Shown here: positions 29,610-41,700 of the stretch, piece after piece | Position numbering within the stretch: position 1 is the first letter of the stretch | Layout: each line of letters begins with the position of its first letter | Origin: Calocera cornea HHB12733 | Lineage: Eukaryota > Basidiomycota > Dacrymycetes > Dacrymycetales > Dacrymycetaceae | NCBI GenBank assembly: GCA_001632435.1 | Contig: KV424075.1 | Span: forward strand, 1 to 64,000 | DNA: 64,000 nt | Reading direction: 5' to 3' | Notes under the pieces: generated by a model | Database searches by the model: none | What the model was told of the DNA's origin: nothing | The model's input: only the letters and a program-made list of their open reading frames with translations | Translations under genes and position numbers: made by a program

Positions 29610-32327
29610 TCATCGCCTCTCCCGCGCCTCAGCGGGCAGGAAGCTCAGCGGGCTGGCAGCCCTGGGGGTGTCCGGCTCCTCCTCGATCTCCCCATCGTCC
29701 ACGCGCTCCTCCTCCGTCCCGAGCTCCGGCAGCCAATGCACGTGCCCGCCATGCTCCTCCTCGTAGAAATGATGGTGGTGGCTCTCGTTTGCCCAGTCGT
29801 CTAGCCCCGGGCTCGGGGGCGGGAGGGAGAAGGCCATGGGGTGGCCGTGCGCGTCCAGGACCGAGCTCGTGTCGCCGTCCTCGGAGCGGTCGAACTCGTG
29901 GTCGTGGTCGCGGTCGTGGCTCTGGGAGTGGGAGTGGTTGTGCGAGCCGTGCCGGTGCCCGAGCCCCTCGCGCTCCTGGACGAACATGGGCTCCGCCGTG
30001 GGGAGGGAGAAGGCCGTCTCCTCCTCCTCCTCGATGACGCCGCGGCCATCATGGTGCTGCCTGACGCGGGAGCGGGAGCGCCCGCCGGCCGGCCGCTCGG
30101 GGACAGAGCGCGTGGTGGCCTTGCGCCGGGGGAGCTTGGGCCGCGAGACGGGGTAGGGGAAGCCGTCGCCCGTCTCGTACGTGGAGAACCTGCGCACGCG
30201 CGGGCGCGCCGGGCGGGTGGGCCGCGGGGTGGGAGGGGCAAGCGGCGCGGGTCCGATACCGGAGCCGACCATGCCCTCGCCCTCGCCTGCGGCCTCCTCC
30301 TCGTCTACGTCCTCCTGGGAGGACTTGTCCTCGTCTTCCGAGTCGTCCGAGTCGGGCGAGCCGGGGCGGGAGGCCGTGGGCGGCTCGTCCAGCGAGTGCT
30401 CGGGCATGGGCAGGCGCACGAGGAAGGAGGTGAACGTGCATACGGCGCTGCCTGGGCGTCAGCACTGAGGTTCCCAATCGCCCTCTGAACGACCCACCAG
30501 AAGATGAACACGGCCCGGAGCGCATAGGCGTAGCTCTGCCTTGCCTCCTCCCTAATCTCGTCCGGGAGCGTCAAGACGATCTTGGCATCGTGCCGAATCT
30601 GCGTGATGATCTACCCGCGCCCAACAACATCTGTATCAGCGAAATGTGGTGCAGGCACTAAGCAGGGAAAGACGCACGGAAGCAGCGTCAGGCCCAGTGA
30701 TGCGCGCCTCGAGCTGGTTGAACAGCAGGCTCTGGAAGATGGCCGCGCCGAAGGCGACGCCGCAGACCTGGCCGATGCACCTGAAGAGGCCTGCAAAGCC
30801 CGTTGCTACGGCCACTTGGCTGCTGCCAACCGAGGCGAGTAGCGCGACTGCACAGCCCCCCCGCCGGCAGTCAGTTACTTGCTCGGTTTGAGGAAGGGAG
30901 AGGGCGCACTCAGCGTAGTCTGGAAGACGACCGCGTTCCCAAACCCGAGGGGCACGATACTGAGCCACTGCCAGACCTCGGGCGTCCTGGAGTTCATGAA
31001 CGAGATGCCGACCGCCGCAAGGGTGGGCACGATGCCAAAGATGTTACTGAGCGTCTTGTACTTTCCTGTGCGGGACATTATCCAGCCGGCGAAGAGGGAG
31101 CCGGTGGAGGAGGCGAGCGCGTTGGGAAGAAGGTGCATGCCCGCTTCGCCCGCGGACTTGAGGGCGACGGTCTCGAACCATACTGGGAAGTAGAAGCTGC
31201 GAACCACGCTTCAGCCCGTACCTGGGGAGAAGAGAGGGCATATATGGGGGCTTACGTGACGCCAAAGTTGCACACTGCTACGAGGAAGTTGTTCCCCGCG
31301 ACGATCATGGGTGTGCGCATCTTGAGGAGCTTTCGGCTGAGGACGGGCTCGGGCGACACGTACAGCTGCGTGAGCACGAAGAGGATCGCGAACGCCACGG
31401 TGAGGCAGAGGGTGGCGATGACCTCCGGGGAGGTCCAGGCCTTCTCCGAGTTGTACTTGAAGGAGAGCATGAGCAGGAGGTTGAGCACGGCCACGAGGAG
31501 CGTGGCGCTGCCCGCCCAGTCGACGCGCTTGGCCATCTCCCACGTGCTGGCGCCCTTGCCAGGCGTGTAGTACTTGTTGTTCCACGTCGAGAGGGCAAAG
31601 CTGACGGCGAACAGGGGGAGTTGGGCGAGAAACGCCCACCGCCAGCCGAACCGGTCTGCCATGTACCCGCCGAACGGGCCACCGAGCCCTGTGCCCGCGC
31701 CGTTGAACACGGCGGAGATGCCCTGCAGCAGGGAGCGCTGGCGCAGCGAGAAGAGGTCGGCGGCGATCACGCTACTCGTGATGCCGAGGCCGCCGCCGCC
31801 GATGCCTGCGATCTGCGGGGTGTCAGCATATAAAGAGACGTGAAGGCGGGGAAGGGACGCACGAAGCGAGCGACGATGAGGCCCTCGAGGCTCGTCGCGA
31901 ACCCGCACATTGTCGTGCCGATCCCAAAGAGGACGAGGGCGGTCAGATTGGCCCACTTGCGGCCCATGATATTGCACAGGCGTCCATACAGCGGTGTGAA
32001 CGCTGTGGTGGCGAGCAAGAAGCTGGTGCCGAGCCACGCGCTCTGGTTGCTCGCGCCGAACGAGCTGGAGATGCTGGACATGAGCGTGGCGACCATGGTC
32101 ATGTTCAGGCTCGCTAAGCTCGTCGCGGTCCACACGCCGATGAGGAGGAGGACCTTGTTGTGGGTGGGCAGCTCGAGCGGGGAGATGCGCTTTGGGTGCG
32201 CGGCGTGCTCGGCCTTGCCGGCTTTCCCGTTGGGTGGGGCTGCGGGGGCTGGGGTGGTGGGGTCGGAGGCTGGGGGGAGGAGGGTGCTGCGCTCGGTGGG
32301 CTCGGGGGAGGAGGTGTAGCGGGTCAT
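29610..32327 (-). CDS. MFS transporter, vacuolar Fnx/Vba-like, with long His/acidic tail
   Basis: The N-terminus MTRYTSSPEPTERSTLLPP contains an acidic dileucine signal (ERSTLL) typical of vacuolar sorting. The membrane part begins NKVLLLIGVWTATSLASLNMT and contains SAWLGTSFLLATTAFTPLYGR and IMGRKW (MFS motif A). Next are GIGGGGL, GGPFGGYMADRFGWRW and later helices, about 14 in all. This fits the DHA2-like fnx1/Vba family of vacuolar basic amino-acid transporters. Short introns near 31.8, 31.2, 30.9, 30.6 and 30.45 kb are needed to join exons. An unusual ~265-residue cytosolic C-terminal tail follows (30.42-29.61 kb): first acidic, then Arg/Pro, then His-rich (HNHSHSQSHDRDHDHE, HHHHFYEEEHGGH). 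The substrate is inferred from family only. Confidence 0.8.
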
Positions 32328-33657
32328 TGTGGTCGTCTGTGTGGCCTAGTGGTGCGTTGCTGCTCTTGCGAGCCGTGGTCTGGTCGAGGAGGGAGTGAGG
32401 TGTATGCGGAGAGAGGGAGGAGGAGGAGCGGGTGATGCGTCCGTGACGTGCTTCAAATACCGGCAGAGGCTACGCTCGGCAGCCTCGTTTCGCGCCGTGA
32501 CCGAGCGGGGCGGGGCGTGGGAGAAGAACGAATCCGCGCGAATTGAGAGGGCTCCGGTCTGGACCACGATAAGACCGGCTCGAAGAGGATGACGGCCTGA
32601 GCTTCTTGGCTGCGAGCTGGTCTGTCCGCCCGCCCGCTTGCTTGCTCGCTTGCTTCTGGATCTGGCTTCGGAGGAGCACCGTCGGGGTGCTGCGAAAGAA
32701 GGGGCGACGACGCGAGTGCACAGCTCGGAGGGGGAACGTGATTCTGACAGTAGTGACAGTCGGTCACGCCTCACAATTCACTGCTGCCGTGTTGCCGTGC
32801 TGCCGTGCTGCCGTGCTGCCGCGCTGCTGTGACGCGATGGTGAGACGGCGCAGACGCGTCAGGCACATCACTCTCGATCTGAGTACTGCCATACAGTACA
32901 CGTTACCACGCTCCTGCAGTAGGAAAGCACCGTCTACAGACTCCAAGACCCACCGCGCCCGCCGAGCGCCCCAGCGCGCTCCAATAGCAGCACTCCACCC
33001 ACCACCCACCGCGCCCTGACCCTTCCTTCCGTCATCCCCATCACCCTCTGCCCCATTCTCCCACCTCCCTGATGCAGCCTGCTGATGGCTGATGGCTGAT
33101 GGCCCGGGGTGATCTGACAACTCGCTGTTCCCTCATTGGGTGTCCCTCCTCCGAACCGCCCAAGCCAGGAAGCTGGGAAGTGACGTCCGAGTCGGAGGCC
33201 CAGGGTGCCTTATCGCTATGTATCATCTCGATCCGGCCCAGGTGGGTGCGCTGCACACTCGGGCTGCCAGTGCAGTGCACGGACGGCCCAGCTTCGCGCC
33301 CGATCCTTCCTGCACGGGTTCTCGGGAAGACCGTAAGGGGCGCCAAACCAGATCGTTATACACTAAGTATTATCTACTTCTGCGACCGACCGACCGACCG
33401 ACGGACCCTACCCTCCTCAAGCTCAAGCTCTGTAATCTACGCGCTATCTGCGATGCGCACTGCACTCTACGCTCTCCGCGCTCCCGGCATTATTACTGCA
33501 CGAATGCAAGTCTATACAGATCCAAGGGCGTCGCGTGCCCTCGCAACACGCACGGACGGACGTCGACCTCCGGGCCACACACGCCCGTCCTGCCGCCCCA
33601 TCCCGCGTCGTCACCCAGAGCGCTGCCCAGCGTCCCACCCCCCGCCGGCCCCGGCCC
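32328..33657. other. Intergenic region, low-complexity
   Basis: About 1.3 kb without a supportable gene. It contains a GCCGTGCTGCC-type short tandem repeat near 32785-32825, a GACC tetranucleotide run near 33385-33410 and pyrimidine-rich DNA. It is flanked by the 5' end of the MFS gene and the 3' end of the carrier gene. Confidence 0.5.
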
Positions 33658-34876
33658 CTAGCTCAGTGCCCTATAAGCCAGCTCAAACGCGATGAACGTT
33701 GCGCCATTCGCGAACGGGCTGCGGAGCAGCGTCGGCCCGAGGCCGCGCGTGAACCCGCGCACGCCCTCGGCGGCCCAGAGCTTGCGCGCGCAGTCCAGCG
33801 TGCCCTTGTACTGCCGCGAGGCGCCGAAGCTGTCTGTTTGGATGCGCGACTTGAGCACGTCGAAGGGGTAGATTGTGGCCCATAGCTGTTGCGGGTGGGT
33901 TAGCATGAGCTGGGGAAGTGCGAAGGGAAGGGATGGGATGGGATAGGATGGCACGCACAGCGTAACCAGCAGCAGCGCCGAACCCGACCGCCCAAAGCGC
34001 AGGCACCTCCTCCCTCCTGCACCGCCTGAGCCGCATCTCCCGCTGCATAAGCGTCTCGTACGCCCAGAAGTACGCGCCGTACCCGACGCCCTCGCGCAGG
34101 AAGGTCGGCACCTGGCCCTTGTATATCCCCGCCAGGCCGTGCTGCGAGTAGATGGTGCTGATCGCGCCCCAGGGGCCTTTGTACAGGGGCGCGCTCGCCG
34201 GCTGAGTCTGGAGTCCTGCACACACCGTCAGCACCCCGCTGCCTATGCGGCCAAGAACCCAAGAAGCCAGAAAGAAACCACGCACGAATCCTGATATGCT
34301 CCACGGGCCCGCTCACAACCCCATTCGCCAGCCCGGCAATAGCCCCAGCCACGAACAGCTGCCCAGCGCCCAGCTCCTCCCCGCCCGTCCCGCCCCTCCC
34401 CGCGCGCAGGTTCCGCTCCGCAAACGTGCGCTTGACGGACTGGAGCGCTGCGAACTGGATCGACACGCACACGCCGATGCCGAGCAGGGGCGTGAGGGTG
34501 CCCTGCGATGCGCATGTTAGGACTGCACAGTACTTGATGCAAAGGGGGGGGGGGGGGGGCGGACCTTGTAGAATGCCATAGGGCCTTCGTTGACGAAGAT
34601 CTTGCGCGCGCAGTCGCCCATCCCCGCGTACGTGCCCGCCGAGGCGGTCTGCATCCTCTACTCCGCGTGCGTCAGTTCAGTTCAGTTGCATGCCTTTCCC
34701 GCGGGGGGGCACAGCAGGCCACCGGGCCAACGCACCACTTTGACAATATCGAACGGCTGGCCCACCAGCACCTGGGCGATCCCGCCCGCCGTGCCCGCCG
34801 TGAGGTCCTTCGCGGTCTGCGCGAGCGCCGAGTCGTCCCGCAGGATCTCCTCGACCGAGTCGAGCCCGCTAGCCAT
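33658..34876 (-). CDS. Mitochondrial carrier (SLC25), Ymc1/Ymc2-like
   Basis: Start ATG 34876 (MASGLDSVEEIL). Three carrier repeats are visible. Repeat 1 has TAGTAGGIAQVLVGQPFDIVK. Repeat 2 has GAIAGLANGVVSGPVEHIRI, then LYKGPWGAI and GIYKGQVPTFLREG. Repeat 3 has ATIYPFDVLKSRIQTD and GFTRGLGPTLLRSPFANGA. The protein ends RALS at 33658. The P-x-D/E-x-(I/V)-(K/R) signatures (PFDIVK, PVEHIRI, PFDVLK) are all present. The pattern resembles fungal Ymc1/Ymc2 and acylcarnitine/ornithine-type carriers of the inner membrane. The substrate cannot be read from sequence. Several short introns interrupt it; one contains a 16-nt poly-G run (34544-34559). Confidence 0.88.
34544..34559 (+). repeat. 16-nt poly-G run in an intron of the carrier gene
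   Basis: A homopolymer of 16 G (plus strand), corresponding to C on the coding strand, lies in an intron of the mitochondrial carrier gene. It is much shorter than the 45-G run at 47947-47991 but of the same kind. Confidence 0.85.
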
Positions 34877-35520
34877 GCTATCCCGTTCGGTCCTGTTCGT
34901 TCCTGCTGAACTGATCTACGAGGGTTCACAGGGTGCTGGTTCTATGCTAGCCAAGACAGGGGCGGGGGGCAGAGAGCAGGCGGGAAAGCAGGAGAACAGG
35001 CAGACAGGCGAGTGGCCGACGAACCCACCGGTGGAGAGGCGGCCTTTCAGCAGGTGGAGAAGGCCCTAATGCGCGGTAGGGCCCGGTGCAATACAGTGAG
35101 CTACTTTTTGTGCCCGTGAACCCGCGCGCATTTGAAATGAGCGACTCGAGTGGACCCTGGGTACCGGGGCGGGCTGACTCGATTGGGAAGGCTGCCGAAG
35201 GTGGGACGGGCTTGGCATATGAGAGGGGAGGGGAGGAGCCATCGGTGAGGATGGGATTACTGTGGAGTATCATGCGGCTGGTGTGGCATTGTTAATCTCA
35301 GCTGCGTCGACTTGGCATCAGTATACTGTACCGTGATGTTGCGCGATGGCTTGTTGATGCAGCGACAACGCATACATGCTGCCACCATGCGGCACTTGAG
35401 GCTCGGCGTGTGCGCGTGAAACGGGTATGAGATTTGTTGATACAGTGCCAGATACACCTATTAGGGGTACATATGTTCCACCGCGAGCCGTACTATAGTC
35501 TATGTCGTTGATCGGAACGA
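34877..35520. other. Intergenic region
   Basis: No supportable gene in 644 bp. It separates the 5' end of the carrier gene from the 3' end of PPG1, both on the minus strand. Confidence 0.5.
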
Positions 35521-36787
35521 TCAGAGGAAATATTCCACCTGCAGGCCGGGCCATCAGGACTTCTCGCGACTCGGAACATAACGCAAGAAAGCGCACCTTC
35601 ATCATCGAAGCCTGCTGAGCCTGCTGCGGGCCGTCCCGCTCGTTCTCCGGCGCAGCCTCAAACACGTTGAAGTGCATCTCCTGTCCCGGGCCGATCTCGA
35701 GTATGCTCGCCGAGTTCCCGCACCGGTAGCAGTAGTTCGGCGCGCTCCACACCGTGCTCAGCCGGTTGTCGAACGACACGCTGAACCCTTCCATGCACAG
35801 CTGGTGCGCGCGCAGGATGTGCGACATGTGGTTGATCTCGAGGAACTTGCGTACTACCTGAGAGCCAAAGGTGTACCCTGCCCCTCGGGGCGAAATGGCA
35901 AAGTCTTCCTTGTCGGGGTCGGGGTCTGACCACACCAGATCGGCCATTGGCCCTTCGTGGGGTATTTCTGAAGGCAACTCGTCAGGGGAGGCTTCTTCCC
36001 AGTGCACCTCACTGTGCTCACCTCTAAATCGGTCCACGACCTTGATCTGATCTATCGAGTGTATCGATGGTGATAGCCCTAGCGGCGGGTCAGAGGGGCA
36101 CGACTCAGACCCACTTCTTGGCATCACGCACCTCCATGCACACAGAATATCCGATCATCGATGACCACGCTCAGCGTGAGGAAGTCGAACATGTCCGTAA
36201 AGTATATCCACACGTTCGGGTTGCCGTACTTTCGTATGCACTCCGTGTAGAACCCGTACGTCTGCATCGCCATCAGCACGCATTCTGAGGTACCGACAAG
36301 CAAGCGGTAAGCGCACCTGTGTTACGGCCCGCGACTCGTGGTTCCCACGGATGAGCTGTACTCGGTCGGGATACCGCAGTTTCAAACAGGTGAGGAGGGT
36401 GATCGTCTCGACGCTGAACAGGCCGCGGTCGACGTAGTCCCCTGTCTGCATGTAAGCACCCAGCGTGCACTCAGATAAGGACACGACGGGCCGAGAAAGA
36501 GATAGTTCGTATGTGGGCTGTACCCTCCTATCCTGAAGATCTCCACAAGGTCATAGAACTGCCTGCGCGCGCATAGTGCATCAGCAAACCCGATCGCGCC
36601 GCTAGACAGTAAGCAGAGCGCACCCATGGATATCCCCCACGACAGTGACAGGCGCCTGGATATGTACGACGTTGCTCTCGCGCATGAGCACCTCCTTCGT
36701 CTTCTCGCATATCTCGCGGACGAGCGGCTCGCCCAGGAGGCGCTTCTGCAGCAGCTGCTGGATGCAGTGGTCCAGGTCGAACGGCAT
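35521..36787 (-). CDS. PPG1: PP2A-like Ser/Thr protein phosphatase catalytic subunit PPG1
   Basis: Start ATG 36787 ([18 protein letters not shown]). All phosphatase metal and catalytic motifs are present: [35 protein letters not shown] and, downstream, [10 protein letters not shown]. The run [17 protein letters not shown] and [10 protein letters not shown] fits the PP2A/PP4/PP6 group. The divergent start and the lengthened C-terminus ([12 protein letters not shown], then Gln-rich) fit fungal Ppg1. The last exon is only 18 bp (35538-35521) and encodes VEYFL, preserving the YFL tail that is carboxymethylated in PP2A-type enzymes. About seven introns. PPG1 regulates vesicle and far-complex-related signalling in yeast (family knowledge). 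Confidence 0.9.
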
Positions 36788-37276
36788 CGCGTTGGGATGC
36801 CTTGTTGCCTTTTGTGCGGGTAGCCTTAGATACTCGATAAACGATAGCGATAGTTGAGAAAGATGGCGGCGATGTCTGTGATAAGGGGATCGGAGAGATG
36901 GGAAGGAGGAGGGAGGTGACAGCTGGGTGAAGCAGGTAGTAGGTCGCGTGCGATATTACCCAGCGGCGTTTCGAGTCAGCAAAGGGGGAACGCACCGCCG
37001 AGGTGATCGGGAACGCGGGTGGGTGATCGGACAGCCACTCGGATTATCTAGCGTCGGATTTAATCTCAGGTGGTTTCCCGGCTGCTCTGGCGTTTCTACT
37101 TATGGAAAGGGCTGGGAGTGGCCGTCCTGTCCGGGGCAATGAACGTGCATATGCAGTAAAGATAGAGGTCTTATTCATTCATGACACTGCAGTATTGTAC
37201 ATCCAATCCGTCATTCACATCCGTCCCTTGACCTCTCCTGGCTGCCTGTCAACAAGGCTCCACGGCGGCTCGTCGC
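36788..37276. other. Intergenic region
   Basis: 489 bp with no supportable gene. It contains the PPG1 promoter on its left side and the terminator of the CoA-binding protein gene on its right. Confidence 0.5.
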
Positions 37277-37752
37277 CTACTGACCAATCTGCGCCAGAAC
37301 AGCAGCTCCGTCCCTGAGGATGCACGGCCCGCCGTAGATGACCTTGTCCTCCAGACCCGCCTCCTTGATGTACTCCGCGCAGGCCTCGTCGCTCGCGCCG
37401 GGCTGGATCCACACAGTGTGGATGCCCAGCTCCTTCGCCTCCTTCAGCACGCCCAGGGTCACTTTGGCGGGCGTGATCACGCTGATGGAGGTGGTCGTGG
37501 GGGAAGGGAGCTGGGAGAGAGACTTCAGGGCATCGACGCCCTCGATGGACGCCTCCTTCGGGTGGATGGGCGTGACAGGCTTGTTGTGAGAGATGTACCA
37601 CATAAACACCTATAACATCATCAGCATCAGCCCGCACAGAAGGGGGACTAAAGCGATCGACGCACCTTGTTGCCGAACTTAGACTTGTCGTTGCTAGCGC
37701 CCACAACGGCGAACGCGCTCGCGTTGAAGAACTCCTTCTGGATGGCGGTCAT
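37277..37752 (-). CDS. CoA-binding domain protein (YccU-like)
   Basis: Two exons on the minus strand. The start MTAIQKEFFNASAFAVVGAS at 37752 is followed by NDKSKFGNK, then after a ~70-nt intron VFMWYISHNKPVTPIHPKEA. Later come SVITPAKVTLGVLKEAKELG, TVWIQPGASDE and GGPCILRDGA, ending LAQIGQ at 37277. This is a stand-alone Rossmann CoA-binding domain of the YccU/succinyl-CoA-ligase-alpha type, about 140 residues, its usual length. An upstream in-frame ATG at 37863 is possible but adds a poorly conserved extension. The enzymatic role of the family is not established; it may bind CoA derivatives or act as a regulator. Confidence 0.85.
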
Positions 37753-38740
37753 TGTCGGGTATGGAACGTACGAGTGGGTTGTCCTTAGGACTGTTCGTGG
37801 AAATAGGAATGCGCGGGGCGTGCGTCGAATGAAGTGATGTGCAGCAGGTGCGAGGGCAAGCATTTATACGCGCGGCGCCGCCATGTATCGGATGGATTGC
37901 GTTGCGCTGTCGCTGCTCCAAAAGTGGTTGCGAGGTGTTGCGGTGCCAGGATGACAGAGGCGCTGTCGCACCCTGGACCCCTAGGGCGCATGAACTCCCG
38001 CAAGGCCTGAATGCGCCGTGGCTGTGGGCAGAGTCACCGCCTTGGCCCCTCTCACGCTGGACGCAAGGGGTGAAACGCTCTGCTCATCAGCGGGGTCTTC
38101 GAAGCGGGAAATGCCCAGCGAGGACGCATGGGGTTGTCTGACAATGCGCGTAGGCTGTGGGGATTATTGGCAGGGACGCCATGGGTGCGGTACGTTGAAG
38201 CGCGCACTGCGGCCTAGTCCAACAGCCGCGCGGAGAGGGGAGACATTATAGCGATGGGTGACGGGAGGCGCGCGCTGGGCAGGGACATTGGCCCTGTATG
38301 CTGGGCGGCGGCAGCCAGAGTGAAGGTCAAGGTGGAAGGTTATCTGATGTCTTTGAGGCACATCCGCTACGGTTGACGCCTAGATAATGAGTGCTGTAAC
38401 AAAGCCGATAATGCTGGGACTATTAGGACAAGAAAGAACAGACGGTCAGGTAATAACAGTTTGAATGAACTGCTGCAATGAGGATTGATGAGCCACCCAT
38501 TGATCCGATGCCGACCAGAGAGACATTCCACAGAGTGGAGCGGGGGATTCCAAAGATAGCCCGACACCGTCTCCACGCCGGCTCACGTGCTCCCGATCGG
38601 TCCCTTACCGCGGCTCGCCCGGAGATCAGGCCGAGCCAGCCTGCGCCCCACGTGCTCCCCCGTTCCTCGACGTTGTTCAGCAGCGACGACCTTTGTCTGG
38701 ACGTTGCTTGGATATTACTGAACCCTCGGAGTATAGCAAG
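37753..38740. other. Divergent intergenic region between CoA-binding protein and alpha-mannosidase
   Basis: About 990 bp with no supportable gene, between two divergently transcribed genes. It should hold both promoters. No specific sites were recognised. Confidence 0.5.
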
Positions 38741-41700
38741 ATGCCTTGCGGACACGCACACCACCAGAAGGGCTACGCAGAGCTCAACTTTGCCGCTCGT
38801 ACGTCCTTGTCCTAGTCTATTGCGCTGGCTGCCGGCCGCAGACAACGCCGCATATAGCCTGCTCGCTGACTGCATCCCGCAACAGAGCCAAAATGGATCA
38901 AGAGCATCACCTCGGGCCGGCTGGACCAGTTCTCGGGCGGGTACTTCTCCTCCATCAACCTTTCCTCCGCGCAAGTCAAGCACCGCACGGACGACCCGAA
39001 GAACGTTAAGCTTGAGGTTTGGTCCGCGCCGGGGAGGACGAAGCCCGAGTTCGCAGAGGCGATCAAGCAGGAGTTCAGGCCCGCGAAGAAGGGCGAGTCC
39101 TTTGGGCCGTCTTGTGAGTAGCATATTGTATATGTACATATTGCTGCCAGGGCTGACATGCGTGGCTTGCAGGGGTACGCCGCCGGGTTGGCCTTGCACA
39201 GACCGTTCTTAACCATTCCTAGACAAACCACTGGTTCCGAGTGACCCTGAACGTCCCTAAGGCATGGGCTAACGAAGAGCGAATTCAATGTATGTCGACT
39301 GAGCAGCGATATTGCGTTCAATGCTAACTGGCTCTCAGTTGAGTTTGATCCTGGCTGTGAGGTCAGGCATATGTCCCACTTCTACTTTGCGGTTCTTCTG
39401 ATGCACGTGTACAGGCCATGATCTGGACCAAAGATGGTCTTCCCGTACAAGGCATCACGGGTGGGAACGACGGTGACCGCCGGGTCGACTACATCCTCGA
39501 TGCCAAGGCGAGGAGCTCGGAGCACCTGTTCTACATTGAGGTACGCTACTAGGGTGGCTGGAATAAAGGTGGTCTCTGATGAGGACTTAGTCGAGCTGCA
39601 ATGGCATGTTCGGCATCAATGGGATCAACCCTCCTGATGTGAGTTCCATTGACTGTGCCAGGGCTTTGAACTGATGAATACGCGCAGGATAACCGGTCGT
39701 ATGGCGTATGTATTTCTGCATCTGGTATCTGCCAGACACCGACTGATGCTCTCACAGCTCGCCTCAGCCGACATCGTCGTCCCTAACATGTCTGCGGTGG
39801 CGCTCCTCCGCGACTTCCAGACGCTCAAGGAGATCCGCACGCACATCACGGCCGAGGTGCACCTCTCGCACCACGCGCAGTGGGTCGCGAACGAGATCAT
39901 GAACGTGTGGCAGAAGGGCGGCGGGGCGAGCGGGCTCCTGGGGAATGAAGAGCTGCTTAAGCTTGTCGAGGAGTGCAGGAAGGTCGGCGAGGAGATCTTC
40001 GGACAGGGGTGGAGGGAGCAGAAGGAGAAGGTCTATGAGGGCAAGGAAGTCCAGGTTTGGGGTATCGGGCATTGTACGTGTTCTCTCTGCAGGTCTCGTG
40101 CCATACGCTGATCACATGTTAGGCCACATCGACACCGCCTGGCTCTGGCCCTACAGCGTGACGCAGCAAAAGGTCGCTCGTTCCTGGTCGACCCAGGTCG
40201 ACCTGATGGAGCGCTACCCGGAGTACCGCTTCGTCGCCTCCAGTGCGCAGCAGTACAAGTGGCTCGAGGAGCTCTACCCTCCCCTGTTCGAGAAGGTCAA
40301 GGCGAAGATCAAGTCCGGGCAGTTCCACACGATCGGCGGTCAGTGGCTTGAGAGCGACGTCAACATGCCCTCTGGAGAGGCACTTTGCAGGCAGTTCCTG
40401 TACGGCCAGAGGTACTTTGAGAGCAGGTTCGGCATTAGGAGCGTCACGAGCTGGCTGCCGGACTCGTTTGGCTACACGGGTAGCTTGCCCCAGATCTTGA
40501 GGCTGAGCGGTATGAAGTACTTCTTTACCCAGAAGCTGAGCTGGAACAACATGTGAGCACAGGCGGTGATTACCCTAGGATTTGGAGGATTAACCGTTCC
40601 ACAGCAACCGCTTCCCTCACTCCACCTTCAACTGGGTCGGCATTGACGGCTCTCAGGTGCTCGTACACATGACGCCGGTATGTTTTCGTCATAACCGCTC
40701 CTCGCCCCGCTCATGAGCGTCCAGGTGGATACCTACACCGCGCAAGCCACAGTCGAGGATGTTCGAAAGGGCATCACCGGCCATAAGAACCTGGAAGTCA
40801 CCAACCAGTCCCTGCTCGTCTTTGGCAACGGTGACGGCGGTGGAGGGCCGCTCGAGGCGATGGTGGAGAACCTGCGCCGCATCCGTGCGGTGGCGAACAA
40901 GTATCGCGAGATCCCTATTGTCAAGATGGGCAACACCGTCGAGGAGTTCTTCGAGACGGTCGAGGCGCAGACAAATGAGGGAAAGAACTTGCCCAACTGG
41001 TTTGTGCTCCTGCGATCGTACCGAACTGGATGGCTGAGGGGGGAACAGGCACGGCGAGATGTACTTCGAGTTCCACCGTGGCACCTACACGTCGCACGGC
41101 TCCATCAAGAGGGGCAACCGCAAGTCCGAGATCCTGTTGCACGACATCGAGGTGCGCTGACTTGGCCAACTGTCTGAATGATGCTGACGTTTCGCGCGTA
41201 GTATGTCGCTACGCTTGCTTCGCTCTTCGGCACCAAGGGCGCGTACACATACCCGAAGGACAAGATTGACCCTCTTTGGGAGGACGTTCTGCTCAATCAA
41301 TGTGAGCTTTACACGGCTAATAAATGTGTAGCCGTCTGACGCGGTTATGCAGTCCATGACGTGCTGCCTGGTTCTGCCATCGGAATGGTGTATGACGACG
41401 CGGAGCGCATCTACGCCAAGGTTGCCAAGAACGGCTCACAGCTCCTTGATGAAGCTGTCCAGGCGCTCTTCAAGAGCTCTGCGCCTATCAGCCCGACGGC
41501 TCCGTTCACGCATGCCAGTACCAGCAAGGGCAAGATCATCGCCATCAACACGCTCGGGAAGCCGAGAAGGGAGGTTGTCGAGATCAACGTCAGCGGAAAG
41601 GGTGCCGATGTCCTCAAGAGTCAAGCCGTTCAGATCTCCAAGAGCGGCGAGAAGGGATACGTCTTGGTCGATGTCACCGATGGTGTCGTAGGAGAGGTTA

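Noticed and set aside
30049..30525. Overlapping Arg/Ala/Pro-rich frames on both strands in the MFS tail region
   Set aside because: They are alternate frames of a low-complexity exon; the frame joined to the transporter by splicing is preferred.
38915..38935. GGCCGGCTGG sequence in the mannosidase gene resembling the element motif
   Set aside because: An isolated occurrence in a conserved coding region; compatible with chance in GC-rich DNA. The same holds near 30085 and 48703.
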